This document shows, in pieces, positions 47,540 to 60,391 of a stretch of DNA of 64,000 nucleotides (positions are counted from its first letter, which is position 1; each line of letters starts with the position of its first letter). The notes beneath the pieces are model-generated. The model was not told where the DNA came from and searched no databases. It worked only from the letters and a program-made list of their open reading frames with translations. Made by a program: the position numbers and the translations under genes. Source of the DNA: Ziziphus jujuba (taxonomy: Eukaryota > Streptophyta > Magnoliopsida > Rosales > Rhamnaceae); NCBI RefSeq assembly GCF_031755915.1, contig NC_083390.1:17391001-17455000 (forward strand), written 5' to 3'.

Positions 47540-48097
47540 GTGATAGTGTTTGACCTAGGATATTGGTTTTCGTTTCAACCAAGAAAGGAGAGGATTCCCG
47601 AACAAAGAAAGTCCAAGCTTATGCCGCGAGGAGATGGAAATTTTCAAGTTTTGGAAAGGATTAATGAAAACGCCTACAAGCTTGATTTACCGGGTGAGTA
47701 TAATATGAGTGCTACATTTAATGTTGCTGATTTGTCTCATTTTTCTGCAGGTGATGACTCTGATTTGAAGCCAAATCCTTTTCAAGATGAGGGGAATGAT
47801 GCGAATTCGCCCGAACTCGCTCAACCAACAACCCGCTGGGGTGCCGACCTAATACGGATGAAGACCGGGCCGATCACTAGTGCTCAAGCTAAGAAGTTTA
47901 AGGATAATCTTGCTGCCTTTATCCAGAGAGTAATTCATATTCAAAAGGGCTTGTCCATACCCGAAGATCCAAGACCTATCTTGAGCATACAAGTGGTGGA
48001 AGCTAGTACAGACCCGGGTAAAGGTTTTGGTGCAATTATGGAGGCCGGGAAGCATGAAATGGTTCCAATGTTTCATGGATTCAATACATATGTCTAA
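47540..48097 (+). pseudogene. Gypsy integrase C-terminal end, running into the right LTR
   Basis: The frame contains RIPEQRKSKLMPRGDGNFQV, RINENAYKLDLPGEYNMSA and TFNVADLSHF, the conserved tail of plant Gypsy integrases, then crosses into the LTR at 47797 and ends at HGFNTYV (48097). The RT, RNase H and integrase catalytic core that should precede it are absent. The joint with protease-linker sequence lies between 47492 and 47570. The annotated ATG is not a real start. Confidence 0.85.
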
Positions 48098-48910
48098 GAG
48101 GACATGGAATCAAGTCAAACCAGCTTCAAAGTTGTCCAAAAAGGGGCTGTACGGACAGTTAGTCAATTTGGCCTGTTTTCACTGTATTTTGTGCTGACTT
48201 TACTGTATTACGCTGAGTTGGCTTTTTCTCTTTCTTCCAAGCAAGGAAAATGTGTGGGACTTCATGACCAGCTTATTTGGAATCATACAAAGCATAATTG
48301 AAGCTAATTTGGAGCTCAAATTGGTTAAAGAATGGTCAAAGTCAACTTAGTCAAAAAGCTAGTATTTTAGTTTCCTAATTGGTTCTACTTTTTGTTTTAG
48401 AAAATTATCATTACTTTTTTTTTTCTGGAAAAATAATTTTAGGAAAGTTATTATTTTATTATTTTCATTGTAAATTAATCAATTCCTAATTCAAAATAAA
48501 AAAATTAATTAATCCAAATTAGATTAGGAAAGGAGTGAGAATTTCGGCCACCATAGGAAACCACTTTGTATGGCTGGTTTTCCCTTTGTTTTTAAGGGTT
48601 TATTTTGTGACTTTGTAGCCTATTTAAAGGCTTATTTTTGAATAAGAAAAAGCTTGAATTTCATGCAGAAAATTATTTGTGAGATTGAATTCTCTTTATT
48701 CTTTTGAACACCTAAACACCATTAGTGAATGAGTGTTTTAGTTTGACTTATCAATAGGCCTTCCATCACCTATTGTGGCATCTTCATTATACACCATAGT
48801 TCCTAATTACAGGTTGGTTAGGGGTCAAGGTTACCATTAGAACTTGAACATAATTAGATCCGGACTAATATAATACGGGTTTAGGAGCAGGTTGTCCTAG
48901 GTTCATATCA
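47797..48910 (+). repeat. Right LTR of the Gypsy element
   Basis: It runs from TGATGCGAATTCGCCC to CTAGGTTCATATCA, 1114 bp, closely matching the left LTR with scattered substitutions and a small deletion near 48417. It is followed directly by TTTGGCATCAGAGC, a primer-binding-like site, and 70 bp of leader equal to that after the left LTR. Confidence 0.9.
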
Positions 48911-48980
48911 TTTGGCATCAGAGCTGAATTTTGTTCAGGTTTGATCTATCTTTATTTGCTTTATTTGTTTTTATGTTATT

Positions 48981-51337
48981 CCGAGAGCTTTCCGACGAGA
49001 TTCCAGCCACCACGGATCCGACCTCCGGGAAGTAAGATCATATTCGTAATTCTCATTTCTCAAGCTTTTATTTGGTATATCATTAATAAATTTTGGTTGT
49101 CGTTTGTGTTCGCTCCCTGGATATCCATTTGGGAGTTACCCGATTAAAATATTAATATAATTAGTTTTGTGTATTGTGGATATTTTAGGTGCATGTGTGG
49201 GTAGTGGAGTTGATCCTGCAGAGGATCTCGATTGATACATGTGCTTGAGGTGAGTGACCCACCTTCAAAATTATTTTGGGATGTTAAAATATATATATTT
49301 TGTGTTAATTGGTTATTTGAAGAATACGTTTTATGTGTTGAATATTTAGTAAGTTTACATTTGGAATTTTGATGCCAAAATTGAATGAATTATAATTATT
49401 TGTGTGTTAAGAAGTATTTTGATTTCAAGAATTTTATGGATATGGGATTTTTTTAATAATTGTTAAATTTTATTGTTGGAATATTGTGTAATTAGAAATG
49501 TTTTCATGTGAATTTTAATATATGTTTAATATTTGAAGGAATTTCCATTTAATTTTACAATGCCAATTTATGATGGTTTTAATATATGTGTTGTTGCCAG
49601 AAATATATTTGAGATTTTAAAGGAATTATGGTTTAAGGTTTTTAATAAATTATTGTTGAGTTTGATGTTGATTTTATGACACATGATAAATGCATTTACA
49701 TGATTTTAAGGATATATGAATATCATATGGTTTTATTGATTCAAGAAAAATATTGGTTTAAATTATGGTGCCTTCAAAATATATATTTATGAACTTGAAA
49801 TATTATTTGATGGATTTTATGATATAGGAAAATTATACATATTATTGATGGATTTATGCTGGTGATATTAAAGAAAAATGTGGGATTGTGAATTTGAAAA
49901 GCGGTATAATTCCCACGGTGAATTTTGGAAAAATTTGGGTATTTTGATAATAAATTTGGTTATTTGTTTTAGACGCACTCATACCGTACTAGTGTTCTGT
50001 ACTGTATATGTGGATGAGCACGCAAGTTGTAATGTCTCCAGTGAGTTGCCATTGAACCGAGGGCAGGCAAGTTTTTATATAGTGCACATAAGCAGCCCCC
50101 CTCCATGGCCGGGATGACGGTTTAAGCAGCGGCGCTGTTGGGACACCGAAGCAACCGTATACAAGTTTCTCTCTTTAACCTCCCGAAGGACGATGCTCGA
50201 GACGCTGGGTATCGTAGGGCATCACTGGTATATAGTCTGGTGCGTCAAGTATTATTTTTCAAATATAAATTTCAAATCCTAAAGTTTTAAAGTCGTATTT
50301 AAATTAAATTTATTTAATTTATTTTATCACCTATTTCCAATTAGTATTTTCTAAAATGTATTTATTCATATTTTATGTCAATTAATTTAAATCAATGTTT
50401 TTAAAATGCACCTTGCCATATTTTTATTATATAGATTGATTGAATATTTCAAAAATAATTTTATAATATTTTTACCATTTATTTTACATGGTTTGTCTGT
50501 AATTATTTAAATTCTGTTATTGACTCTGTTTATATTGAATTATTAAATCAAATTTTATGAATTATATATTGAATTTCACTTTTATGTTACATTTCTCTAA
50601 TGCAAGTATTTTAAATTTATTTTATTGTATTTTATTCGTATTTGGATTATTTAATTATTTATTTATTTAATTATTCCTTGATTTTGGGGGCATAAAATTT
50701 TGGGTTTTGTGAAAATTTTTTGAAAGGGGAACCTTTCCAACGGAGTGAATGGTGAGAGTTTTGAGGAAAAATATTATTTTCAATTAATTATTATCTATTT
50801 ATTTATTTATTCTTAATTAATCAAGTGTACTATGATTATTATTCCTATTATAATAGATAGGATCACTCATTGAGATGATTAGCATCTCATATGTTTAAAT
50901 CTGTTTCCCTAGGTACAAGGATTTGTAGATATTCATCCTGAATGAGTTTGACCTTCGCTGCTGTCGTGTTTCGAGGAGTTCCCTTTCTTTTCATTTATTT
51001 CTATTTGTAATATTTCTTTCCATCCTTTGGTGTATAACTTTTATACTTAATTGTATCATGGTAAAACTCTATATACTGTCTTGGATGTTTATTATTAATT
51101 ATACACTAATTTCGTGGTATTCATTTGAAGTGTTGCAGATTTGTGGAATTAAATTGTAGCAAGGTAGGAGGAACAAGGTGGTGTATATAGAAGTGTGTTT
51201 TTAGTGCAGGGAATTTGTGGTAAGTCCAACCCTTAGGGGAGGTTTTGCCAGATTTTCTATTGGAGGGTCTGGTAGGATTTCCTTGGGATCAGGGCTTGTC
51301 TAGGATTCCGATGAGGGATATTGGATGGGTTCTGACA
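48981..51337 (+). mobile_element. 5'-truncated ~3 kb-type LTR
   Basis: It begins abruptly at GAGAGCTTTCCGACGAG, joined to the Gypsy leader, and continues with the same order of blocks as the LTRs at 31637 and 35648: the 61-nt segment at 49189, GTTGCCATTG.ACCGAGGGCAG at about 50044, GAGATGATTAGCATCTCAT at about 50870, and the end GGATGGGTTCTGACA. The first ~650 bp of a complete LTR are missing, and no target duplication can be assigned. Confidence 0.85.
49189..49249 (+). other. Conserved 61-nt exon-like hairpin segment (truncated LTR copy)
   Basis: TATTTTAG before, GTGAGT after, length again 61 nt. The inner pair is GATCCT...AGGATC with a loop that differs from the other copies. The outer stem is diverged (GTGCATGT...ACATGTGC) and only partly complementary. 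Confidence 0.5.
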
Positions 51338-52207
51338 TAAAGTATGAGCAGGTTGTTGGAGTTGTTCTACGGAAAAACCATGTAATGACAGGATCCGACC
51401 TGGGAACCCTCCCAGGATCTCCCGGGTGGTCCCGTCTAGTGAAATGCCATCGAAAAATCTCTAGAGAATATCCAATGGAACCTCACCTTAAAACGTGGAC
51501 AACCGAACTCAAGTATTAACAATAATACCACGTTATATAAATATAATCCACAACCGGCCTATTATACTATAGGTCCTAATTACACATGTACATAATAGGA
51601 TCTCTACTGAGTCCAATATATAAATCAGAGCATTCTAAGAGTAGTTGCAAAGTTTAGAAGTACAAGTAAATAACAAATAAGTTTAGAAGGATAATGATAA
51701 ATAAGGAAAGGATAAATATTGCTGCTGCCGTGGAAGGAACAAAGTGACAAGCTATGCTTGAGGTAGACTGCTACTAGCTACCTGGGCCAAGGGGAACGAA
51801 TTTAAAACAAATAAAACATGAGATAAAGACATCTCAGCGAGTGGCATAGTATAATAGAAAAATAATGATTTATTTCTGAAAAATATTTCTCTCCGGACCT
51901 CTCGTTCCTCTCATTTGAAAAATTCTCCATTTAAAAATCATTTAACAAAACCCGAACTTATATCCCAATTTAATATCATAAAATCGATGCTCAAAAGTAC
52001 AAAGTGAACAATCATTGTAATATTATAAAATGAAATGTCTTAATCAAAATATAAATATTGAGCATAAAATATTATAAACGTAGTTCCACAAAATAAATAT
52101 CAAAGTGCAATAATAACCACAATATTTGAAAATCAACAATGTACTCAAAACATATATAATGTACCATTCGGTGTATCAAACTGTAAACCATGAGATATAC
52201 CTACCTC

Positions 52208-52575
52208 ACGAACCTCAATATATGAAAGGCATCGTGGAAATAAATAACCGTTGGGAAGTACCCAACCTCACGGTCCGTGGAAATGATAAACCGTTGGGTG
52301 AAACCAACCTCACGGCACTCTGGCACTAATAAACCATCGGATAAACTTGACCTCACGGTCCGTGGCAATAATAAACCGTTGGATAAAACCAACCTCACAG
52401 TACCATGGCAATAATAAACTGTCGGATAATCACAACCTCATAGTACGTGGCAATAATAAACTGTTGGGTGAAACCAATCTTACGGCACCTTGGCAATACT
52501 AAACTGTCGGTTAAACCTGACCTTATAGTCTGTGGCAATAATAAACCGTTGGGTGAAACCAACCTCATGGTACCA
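52208..52575. repeat. 42-bp tandem repeats with an 84-bp higher-order period
   Basis: About nine units of the form CCTCACGGxxCGTGGCAATA...ATAAACCGTTGGGTGAAACCAA. Units alternate between a CCGTTGG...AAACCAA type and a CxGTCGG...AAACxTGA type, so the real period is a dimer. They occur only in this LTR, not in the other ~3 kb copies. Confidence 0.85.
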
Positions 52576-52624
52576 TGGCAAATCCAGTGTGTTGTAATAT
52601 AATACTAAATCGAAACTCTGGTAC

Positions 52625-55600
52625 TGTCAGGACCCGTCCAGAATTCCTTCCCCGGAACCCTAGACAAGCCCTGATCCCAGGGAAATACCACCGAACCTTC
52701 CAACGGAAAATCCGGCAGCACCTCCCCTAAGGGTAGGACTAACCAAAAATTTACCTGCACTGAAAACACACTTCTAAAAACATCCCCTTATTCCTCCCAC
52801 AATACTACAAATTGATTCCACAAATTTCAGCACTTCAAATAACAACAGCAGCAACCCAGTGCATAAATAAAACTACACGTCCAATACAGTATTCAAAACA
52901 TTATACAGATAATGTGGAATTTATACAAGGACAGATAAAGAAATAATACAAGACAGACAGAAAAAAAGGGAAGAAAAACTTCTTGAACCTTCGGCAACGA
53001 ACTGAGACGTTGGGCTCGCCCCGGACAATCAACGTCTCCAACCTGGACCTAGGGGAACGGAATTTAAGAGTGTGAGATGCTAATCATCTCAGTGAGTGAC
53101 CCTATCTACTGTACACCTTTAATATTAATAATATAAAAATAAAGGAATTTAATTAATCAATACCGAACAATTACATAAATAAATAAATAAACAATTGAAA
53201 TAATACTTTCTCTCAAAACCCTCACTATTCACTCCGTTGGAAATGTTCCCCTTTTAAAACATTTTCACAAAACCCGATATTCGTACTTCCCGAAAACCAA
53301 GGGACCAAATAATTTAACAACAACAAATAAATAAATATATAAATAAATACCCCAAATATAAATAAACTGCAATAAATTATAATAAATAATTTTAGAACAC
53401 CTTTGGGGTTTAAAACATTATTTGCAATTTACACCTGATGCACCACACCATATACCGGTGATGCCTTCCGATACCCAGCGTCCTGAGCACCGACTGGCGG
53501 GGGGTTAAAGAGAAAAACCTACAACGGCACTTTGGCGTCCCGACAGTACCGCTGCTAAAACCATCTCCCGGCCAAGGAGGGGGGCGGCTGTGGCCAATAA
53601 CAAACTTGCCTGCCCACGGTCCAATGGCAACAACGGGAGAAATAATAACCGCGCGCTAAACCACATAATACCTACGGCTACCACGTGTCCATACACCAGA
53701 ACACCAATACTGTATGAGTGCGTCTAAAAATAAACATTATTAACCAACCGTACCGTTTTCCAAAATTACCGTGGGAAATACATTAAATTCTCACACTTAC
53801 CATCCCACATATTTTTATTTAATAAACCGGTACGAAACATTGATAACCAACAAACCACAATTTTCTCAAAGTACGAGATGCAACTATAAAAATACCGCGG
53901 GCATAATTTATAAAATTTAAACAAATATTTTCGCAAAATATTTAACCCAATTATGCTCAGAAAATCAAATTTAAAACCACGTACAAATACTACCGAAATA
54001 TACTTTGCTCATGCATAATAAATTAAACCACAATATAATTCATAATTAAATCACGCCACATGAGCATAATTTAAATACCAATTTAAATACCAATTAAACA
54101 TAATTAATTGCCCAAAAATGATATAAAATCCAGACACAATCAATTACTGAAAATACTTGCTCATGTGTAATAAATATCATTTAATTACAATAAAATAATA
54201 ATCGGGAATTTCTAATGACCTCAAAATTTCATTTAGCACCAATGGGTAAATATATATATAAAATAATATTTTTCCCGATTATATTTAAAATACGCCACAT
54301 GAACACAATTTACAGATATCAATTTAACACAACATAAATATAATTAATTACCCCAAAAATATTTTTAAAGGTGGATCACTCACCTGGAGCACGCAATTAA
54401 ACCATGATCCACCATGGGATCAATTTCACGACTCACCAGTGCTCCTAGAACAAAATTCACACACAGTCAAATAAATTAATATTTTAATCGGGTAAATAAT
54501 ACCCGGTACCCGGGGGGTCAAACACAAACGTTAACCAAAATAGGCGAATAATATACCGAATCGAAGCTCGTGGAACGAGGAGCGCATTACCGGTCTCCAT
54601 CGACCCCAATTTTGCCGGAGGTGGCCGGAATTTGGCCGGAAAGCTTCGGTCGGTTTTAAATTCCTCGTATCTCGCAAACCGCTTCGAATTTTTGAGATTG
54701 GAGGCCATTTCTGGACTCAGAGGACCCAATATAGGGGGAGAGGAGGCTTAATTCGGACTGGGCTGGCCGGAAAACTCAAGAAATGAGGAGAGAGAAATTT
54801 TGCCGGCCGGCGGCTTCTTCGGCCCGATCGGCGCACGTCCGGCAGCCGATGACCGTGAAAATTGACGGCTGAGCTTGCCTCCTCCCTCCGCTCGTCACTG
54901 GCCGGCGCGTGAGGACTATGGGTGGCCGGAATTCAAAAAGACGGTGAGGCCAAGAGGGAGAAAGGAAGGGAAAGGAAGAAGAAGGAGGAAGAAGAAGAAG
55001 AAAGGGAAGGCTTCGGGGTGGCTGGGCAGGTGTTTTTCCACGTGGGGAAAAAGAAAAGAAAAAGAAAAAGAAAAAGAAAATAAAATAAAATAAAAAATAT
55101 AAAAATAATTAAATAATTAAATAATAATGTTATTATTTAAAATGATAATAAAAATAATTTGATTTTAAACATGGTTGACATGTGGCATTTCACCATGGTG
55201 ACACATGGTCACCTTCATTAAGTCACACGTGGCACATCGTTACGCGTTTTAAAAATAATATTAAAATAATACAGTATTTGAAAAACTCTACAGGTCCATA
55301 ACTTTCAAACCACATGTCCAAATCGGACGTGCCGCTAGTCTACGGACTCGTATCGACGAATACTTTACAACCATGCATGAGTCAAAGCTCAACCTTGCAT
55401 GAATAAAAAGTCAACTCCGGCACCCCTTGGACAGTTTGGATCTCAACTTGTTTTGCTCATAACTTTCAAACCGTAGCTCCATTTTCAACGTGCTACCAGT
55501 CTACGAACTCGTGCCAATGTGTACTTCGTAACGGTACCTCAGTCAACCTAGAATTCCAACCGGGTCAAAAAGTCAACTTTTGACCCCTTCGGTCAACGGT

Positions 55601-55661
55601 CAACAGTCAATCTCGGTCAACGTGCAAAAATTTCCGACATGATTCGGGATGGGGTGTTACA
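52625..55661 (-). mobile_element. Nested ~3.0 kb solo LTR with GGTAC target duplication
   Basis: Minus orientation: plus-strand start TGTCAGGACCCGTCCAG, end ATGGGGTGTTACA, 3037 bp. GGTAC flanks both sides (52620-52624 and 55662-55666). No protein domain; the frames at 54484-55093 lie in the GC-rich part of the LTR and its purine-rich simple repeat. Complete and uninterrupted, it is a good reference copy for the family. Confidence 0.93.
54384..54444 (-). other. Conserved 61-nt exon-like hairpin segment
   Basis: On the minus strand: TTCTAG, then GAGCACT ... CGTGCTCCAG, then GTGAGT. One mismatch in the outer stem; GATCC...GGATC inside. Confidence 0.55.
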
Positions 55662-55666
55662 GGTAC

Positions 55667-57143
55667 TATATGGTATACCAATTAAAAATAACCGATATAG
55701 TATCCTTAAAACAATATTGTAATATCTAAAATACTTTTCCAAACAATACTGTATCATAATTCATAATTTAATATTTAAATTCCACCACTTATTCAAATAT
55801 TTCAAAAAATTTCATATCATAATTTTCTACTAAAATCGAAAATATCCCAATGAAATATATTCACCATAAACCAATTTTAAGTATATAAAATTTTAAAATA
55901 CTTGAACATGTTTAAAATCATAAAGTTTACATTCTGCTTTCTCAAATCAATCATTTTCCAAAATGATTTAAAATCTCAATTCCAATATCAAAATATGTAA
56001 TTAACATAATTCACAAGTTCACTATGAATTCATCAAAGTTAGAAACCATTAAAAGTCTTATTAAAATCCTCATAAAATGATAACACATATAAGTGAAAGT
56101 AGATAATATATATGCATAAAGCAACCATTTCAATCAATTTGTATATACGTAAAATATCCAAACCACATATATATTATTCTATATACCAAAAATATTTTTA
56201 AAAATTATAACCACTTATAGTACTGCAGATGCTCACTCCTGCTCTCCTGCAGGACTGCCTGCAGACTCAACACGAGTATCTGTAATATAATAAAATATTT
56301 TTTCAGGCTCCAATAATTAAACCAAAGACACTTCTATGATCCAAATGTCTCAAATTGATTCATACTACTATTAAATTATATAAATTGAACACCGAGAGGT
56401 CTAATTATACCATGTGCCCTTGGGACCCGGTATCTCAAATTGGGGATTTTCACCCGAAGCCTAATCTTTTGAAATTGAACCTCCTAATGGGTCCTAATAA
56501 TATCCAATTTCACTAATCCAACTTCAATTTCAACCAATATGACCAATTTTGTCCAAACACAGTCCCAACTTATCTGAAAATTAACTAATTGACCCAAAAG
56601 TAGAAAAATTATCAAACGACCTCCAAAATTCACAAACTTTATATTGACAGAAAGCCCAAGGGACAAGGAACCCACCAGTATGCTCACCTTCATCCAAAGT
56701 TTCCTCCTATGGCCAAAAGACTCGGTTGAAGCTTCGGTCGAACTTCAAGTCGTCGTATCTACCAAACGGTGAGGAATCTGGAAAAAAGAACCACAAGAAT
56801 GAGTTTAGAGGGGTTGAAAGTAGTGGAAAAGGTGTATGGGTTAGCCTGAAATGGCCAAAAATAGAGAAAATTCGACAACCCACCTCGCCGACCTAATTTG
56901 GGTGTTTCCGATCACCTATCGCAGTGAAATTTCACGGCTGAGCTCGCCTTCAAGTGACCTTTTTACTTGGATGGCGCGTGTAAGTGATAGTTGGCCAAAA
57001 ATGGGCAAAACAGCAATGATCCGGTTCGATGGTAAACGGATTGAAACGACTCAGTTCGAACCCACGAGTCTAGGGGAAGAAAATCTCGGGTTTAGGAGAT
57101 GAAATGGGTATTTTGGGCTTTGCTTCTTTTTTGGCACACTTAT
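55667..57143 (-). other. Middle part of the expanded Gypsy 3' LTR
   Basis: AT-rich LTR sequence between the two nested LTRs. The frames 56484-56693 and 56851-57102 have no domain and are treated as chance. Confidence 0.6.
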
Positions 57144-60100
57144 TGTCAGGACCCGTCTAAAATTCTCATTGGAACCCTAGACAAGTCCTGATCCCAGAGA
57201 AACACCACCGAACCTTCCAACGGAAAATTCGGTAGCATCTCCCCTAAGGGTAGGACTTACCATAAAATTTCCTGTACATAAAACACACTCCAATAAACAC
57301 TACCTTATTCCTCCCACCTTACTACAATTTGTTTCCACAAATTTATAGCACTCCAAAATAATAACAGGGAATCAGTAAGCAATTAAACAAATATCTATCC
57401 AATCCGTATACAGAGCATCATACAAATAATTATGAAATTAATATAATGACAGATAATGAAGCAATACAAGATGGAGAGGAAAAAGGGAAGAAATGCTTCT
57501 TGGACTTTCGGCACTAATTGAGACGTCGGGCTCGCCCTGGACGATCAACATCTACTAACCTGAACCTAGGGGAATAGAATTTATAAACATGAGATGCTAA
57601 TTATCCCAGTGAGTAACCCAATCTAATATACAATTATAATAGTAACAATAATAATAGTATACTTGATTAGTTAAGAATAAATAAGTAAATAAATAATAAT
57701 TAATTGAAAATAATATTTTCCCTCAAAACCCTCATCATTCACTCCATTGGAAAGGTTCCCCTTTTAAAACATTTTCACAAAATCCAATCTTTTATGCCTC
57801 AAAAATCAAGGAATAATTAATTTGAAAAAAAAATTAAATAATCCAAATACGAATAAAATATAATGAAATATAATATAATAAAATAAATTTAGAATACTTG
57901 CATTAAAGAAAAATAACATAAAAGTGAAATTCAATATATAATTTGATTTAATAAATTAAAATAAACAGTGTCAAAAATATAATTTAAATAATTACAAACA
58001 GTCCTATAAAATAAATAGTAAAAATATTATAAAAATTCATCTTAAAATATTTAACCAATCTATATAATAAAAATACGGCAAGATGCATTTTAAAAACATT
58101 GATTAAAATAAATAACATAAAATATGAATAATTATATTTTAGAAAACACTAATTGAAAATAGATGATAAAACGAATTAAATACATTTAATTTAAATATGA
58201 TTTTAAAACTTTAGGATTTGAAATTTATATCTGAAAAATAATACTTGACGCACCACACTATATATCAATGATGCCCTATGATATCCAGCGTCCCGAGCAC
58301 CATCTGGCGGGAGGTTAAAGAGAGAAACTTGCATACGGTCGCTTCGGCGTCCCGACAACGTTGCTGCTTAAACTGTCAACCCGGCCATGGAGGGGGACGG
58401 CTTATGGCCAATATTAAACTTGCTTGCCCACGGTCCAATGGCAACTCACCGGAGACATTATAACTTGCGCGCTCATCCACATACGCAGTACAGAACACCA
58501 GTACTGTATGAGTGCGTCTAAAACAAATAACAATTTTTAAAACTCACCGTGGGAATCATACCATTTTTCAAATTCACTTTTCCATATTTTTCTTTAATAT
58601 CACCAGCATAAATCCATCGATATAAATTCCTTCAATTGCAAATCTATCAATGAAATCAACAATAATTTAAAATAAATATTCCTTCAATTTCTCAAATTTC
58701 AAAATATAATTAAATCACATGATAAACATAACAGTTATAAAAAGAAATTGAAATCACAATTTCTTTTAATTCCTAAATATATTTTTGGCACCTAAACATA
58801 TATTAAAACAACATACATTGGCAATATAATTTAGATGGAAATTCTCTTAATATCAAATACATAAAATATATTTTTCAAATATCTAATTATAAAATATTCC
58901 AATAACAAAATCAAATAATTATTAAATTAAACCTCAAATTCAAGAAAATTCTTAAAACCCAAAATATTTATAATACACAAATAATTTAATTTCCTTCAAT
59001 TTTGGTGTAAAATTTCAATTAGAAATTTACTAAACAATTAACACATGAAATAAAATTTCCAAATATATAATCAACACAAAATATATACAATTTACCAACC
59101 CAAAATAATTTTGAAGGTGGGTCACTCACCTCGAGCATGCAATTAACCCAAGATCCTCCATGGGATCAATTCCACATCACACACATGCTCCTATAACAAC
59201 AATATTACACAACTCAAATAAATTAATATTTTATTCGGGTAAATCATATCCGGTATCCGGAGGGTTTAACACAAACGTTAACCAAAATTTGTGAGTAATA
59301 TACCGAAACGAGCCTTATGGAACGAGGATTACGAATCTGGTCTTACTTTCCGGAGATCGGACCCGTGGTGGCCGGAATCTCGCTGGAAAGTTCTTGGATT
59401 TTAGGCCTTCGATTCTCACAATCCGTTAAGAATTGAGGAAAGTGGACATCGGATTTGTGTTCAGAGGCTTGGAATTAATGGGAAAGGATGGGCGGTGCAA
59501 TTGGAAACTCGTCGGAAAGTCGATTTCCCGATGAGCCACCATGGTCATCGGAATCCGCCACTGCCGGCGGCGCGTCCGATGGCCATTGGTTGTGATTTTT
59601 GGTGGGAAGGTAGATCGAGGAATGGGTGACTCAATGGAACCGGTGGTGAGGCAAACGGAGGTCGGAATGGAGAAAAATTTGGGTTTGACGCAATCGGCGC
59701 CGCTGGTGGAAAAAGTCTCGATCCGGGTGCATCGGCGGTCGGTTGGTCGTGATTTTTGGCTGGCCAGTCAGTTTTCAAGTGGGCTTCAAGCTAGGGTGGT
59801 GAATGTACTGTTTTGGTGGCCGAAAATGGGTGAACGGCAGTTGGCCGGTTGGGTTTTTCCCTCTAGCTCTCTCTCCTCCCTCCCCTTCTCAACCAGTGAA
59901 AACGCCCGTGGGTGCCACTGTGCACTCACGGGTGGGTCGACTTTTTTGACACGTGGCACCACTGTTCACACACATACAGATTCATGAATAGTAAATGCTG
60001 TCTCGGAAAAACTTCATAGGTCTGCAACTTTCAAACATGTCTAAATCGGACGTGCTACTAGTCTATAAAATTGTATCAATGAGTACTTTACAACCATGCA

Positions 60101-60391
60101 TGAGTCAAAGTTCAACTTTGCATGAACAAAAAGTCAACTTGGCACTCCTTAGACAGTTTGCACCTCAACTTGTTTTGCTCGTAACATTCAAACGGTAGCT
60201 TCGTTTTTTATGTGCTACTAGTCTATGAACTCGTGCCAATGTGTACTTTTTAATGGTACCTCGGTCAATGTGAAATTCCATCAGGAGCAAAAAGTCAACA
60301 TTTGACCCCTTCTTGGTTAACAATGGTCAAACCTGGTCAACTTTGGTCAAATTTTAGAAATTTTTGGTGTACTTTGGGACGGAGTGTTACA
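57144..60391 (-). mobile_element. Nested ~3.2 kb solo LTR with CTTAT target duplication
   Basis: Plus-strand start TGTCAGGACCCGTCTAA, end ACGGAGTGTTACA, 3248 bp, flanked by CTTAT on both sides (57139-57143 and 60392-60396). Same block order as 52625-55661. The long frames at 59541-59987 and 59545-59778 lie on opposite strands of the GC-rich section and are not genes. Confidence 0.93.
59130..59190 (-). other. Conserved 61-nt exon-like hairpin segment with compensatory change
   Basis: On the minus strand: TTATAG, then GAGCATG ... CATGCTCGAG, then GTGAGT. Relative to GAGCACG...CGTGCTC of other copies, both sides of the stem have changed and pairing is kept. GATCC...GGATC inside. Confidence 0.6.

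Larger units (their letters stand above)
43023..48980 (+). mobile_element. Gypsy LTR retrotransposon with deleted pol core, plus extra leader
   Basis: Structure: LTR (43023-44150), leader with primer-binding-like TTTGGCATTAGAG, gag (45300-46460), protease region (46469-47500), integrase C-terminus (47540-), LTR (47797-48910), then a second leader (48911-48980). RT, RNase H and integrase core are missing, so the internal part is only about 3.6 kb. Both LTRs start TGATGCGAAT and end in ATCA. The element cuts the Copia pol at its left and joins a truncated ~3 kb-type LTR at its right. Confidence 0.88.

Noticed and set aside
52208..52575. CRISPR-like array of regularly spaced repeats
   Set aside because: The units are contiguous minisatellite monomers without unique spacers, inside a plant LTR.
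54875..55093. Basic Lys/Gly-rich frame
   Set aside because: Same purine-rich simple repeat in the nested LTR at 52625-55661, seen from the other strand.
59541..59987. 148-residue frame in GC-rich sequence
   Set aside because: Part of the solo LTR at 57144-60391; no domain, and a mirror frame exists on the minus strand.
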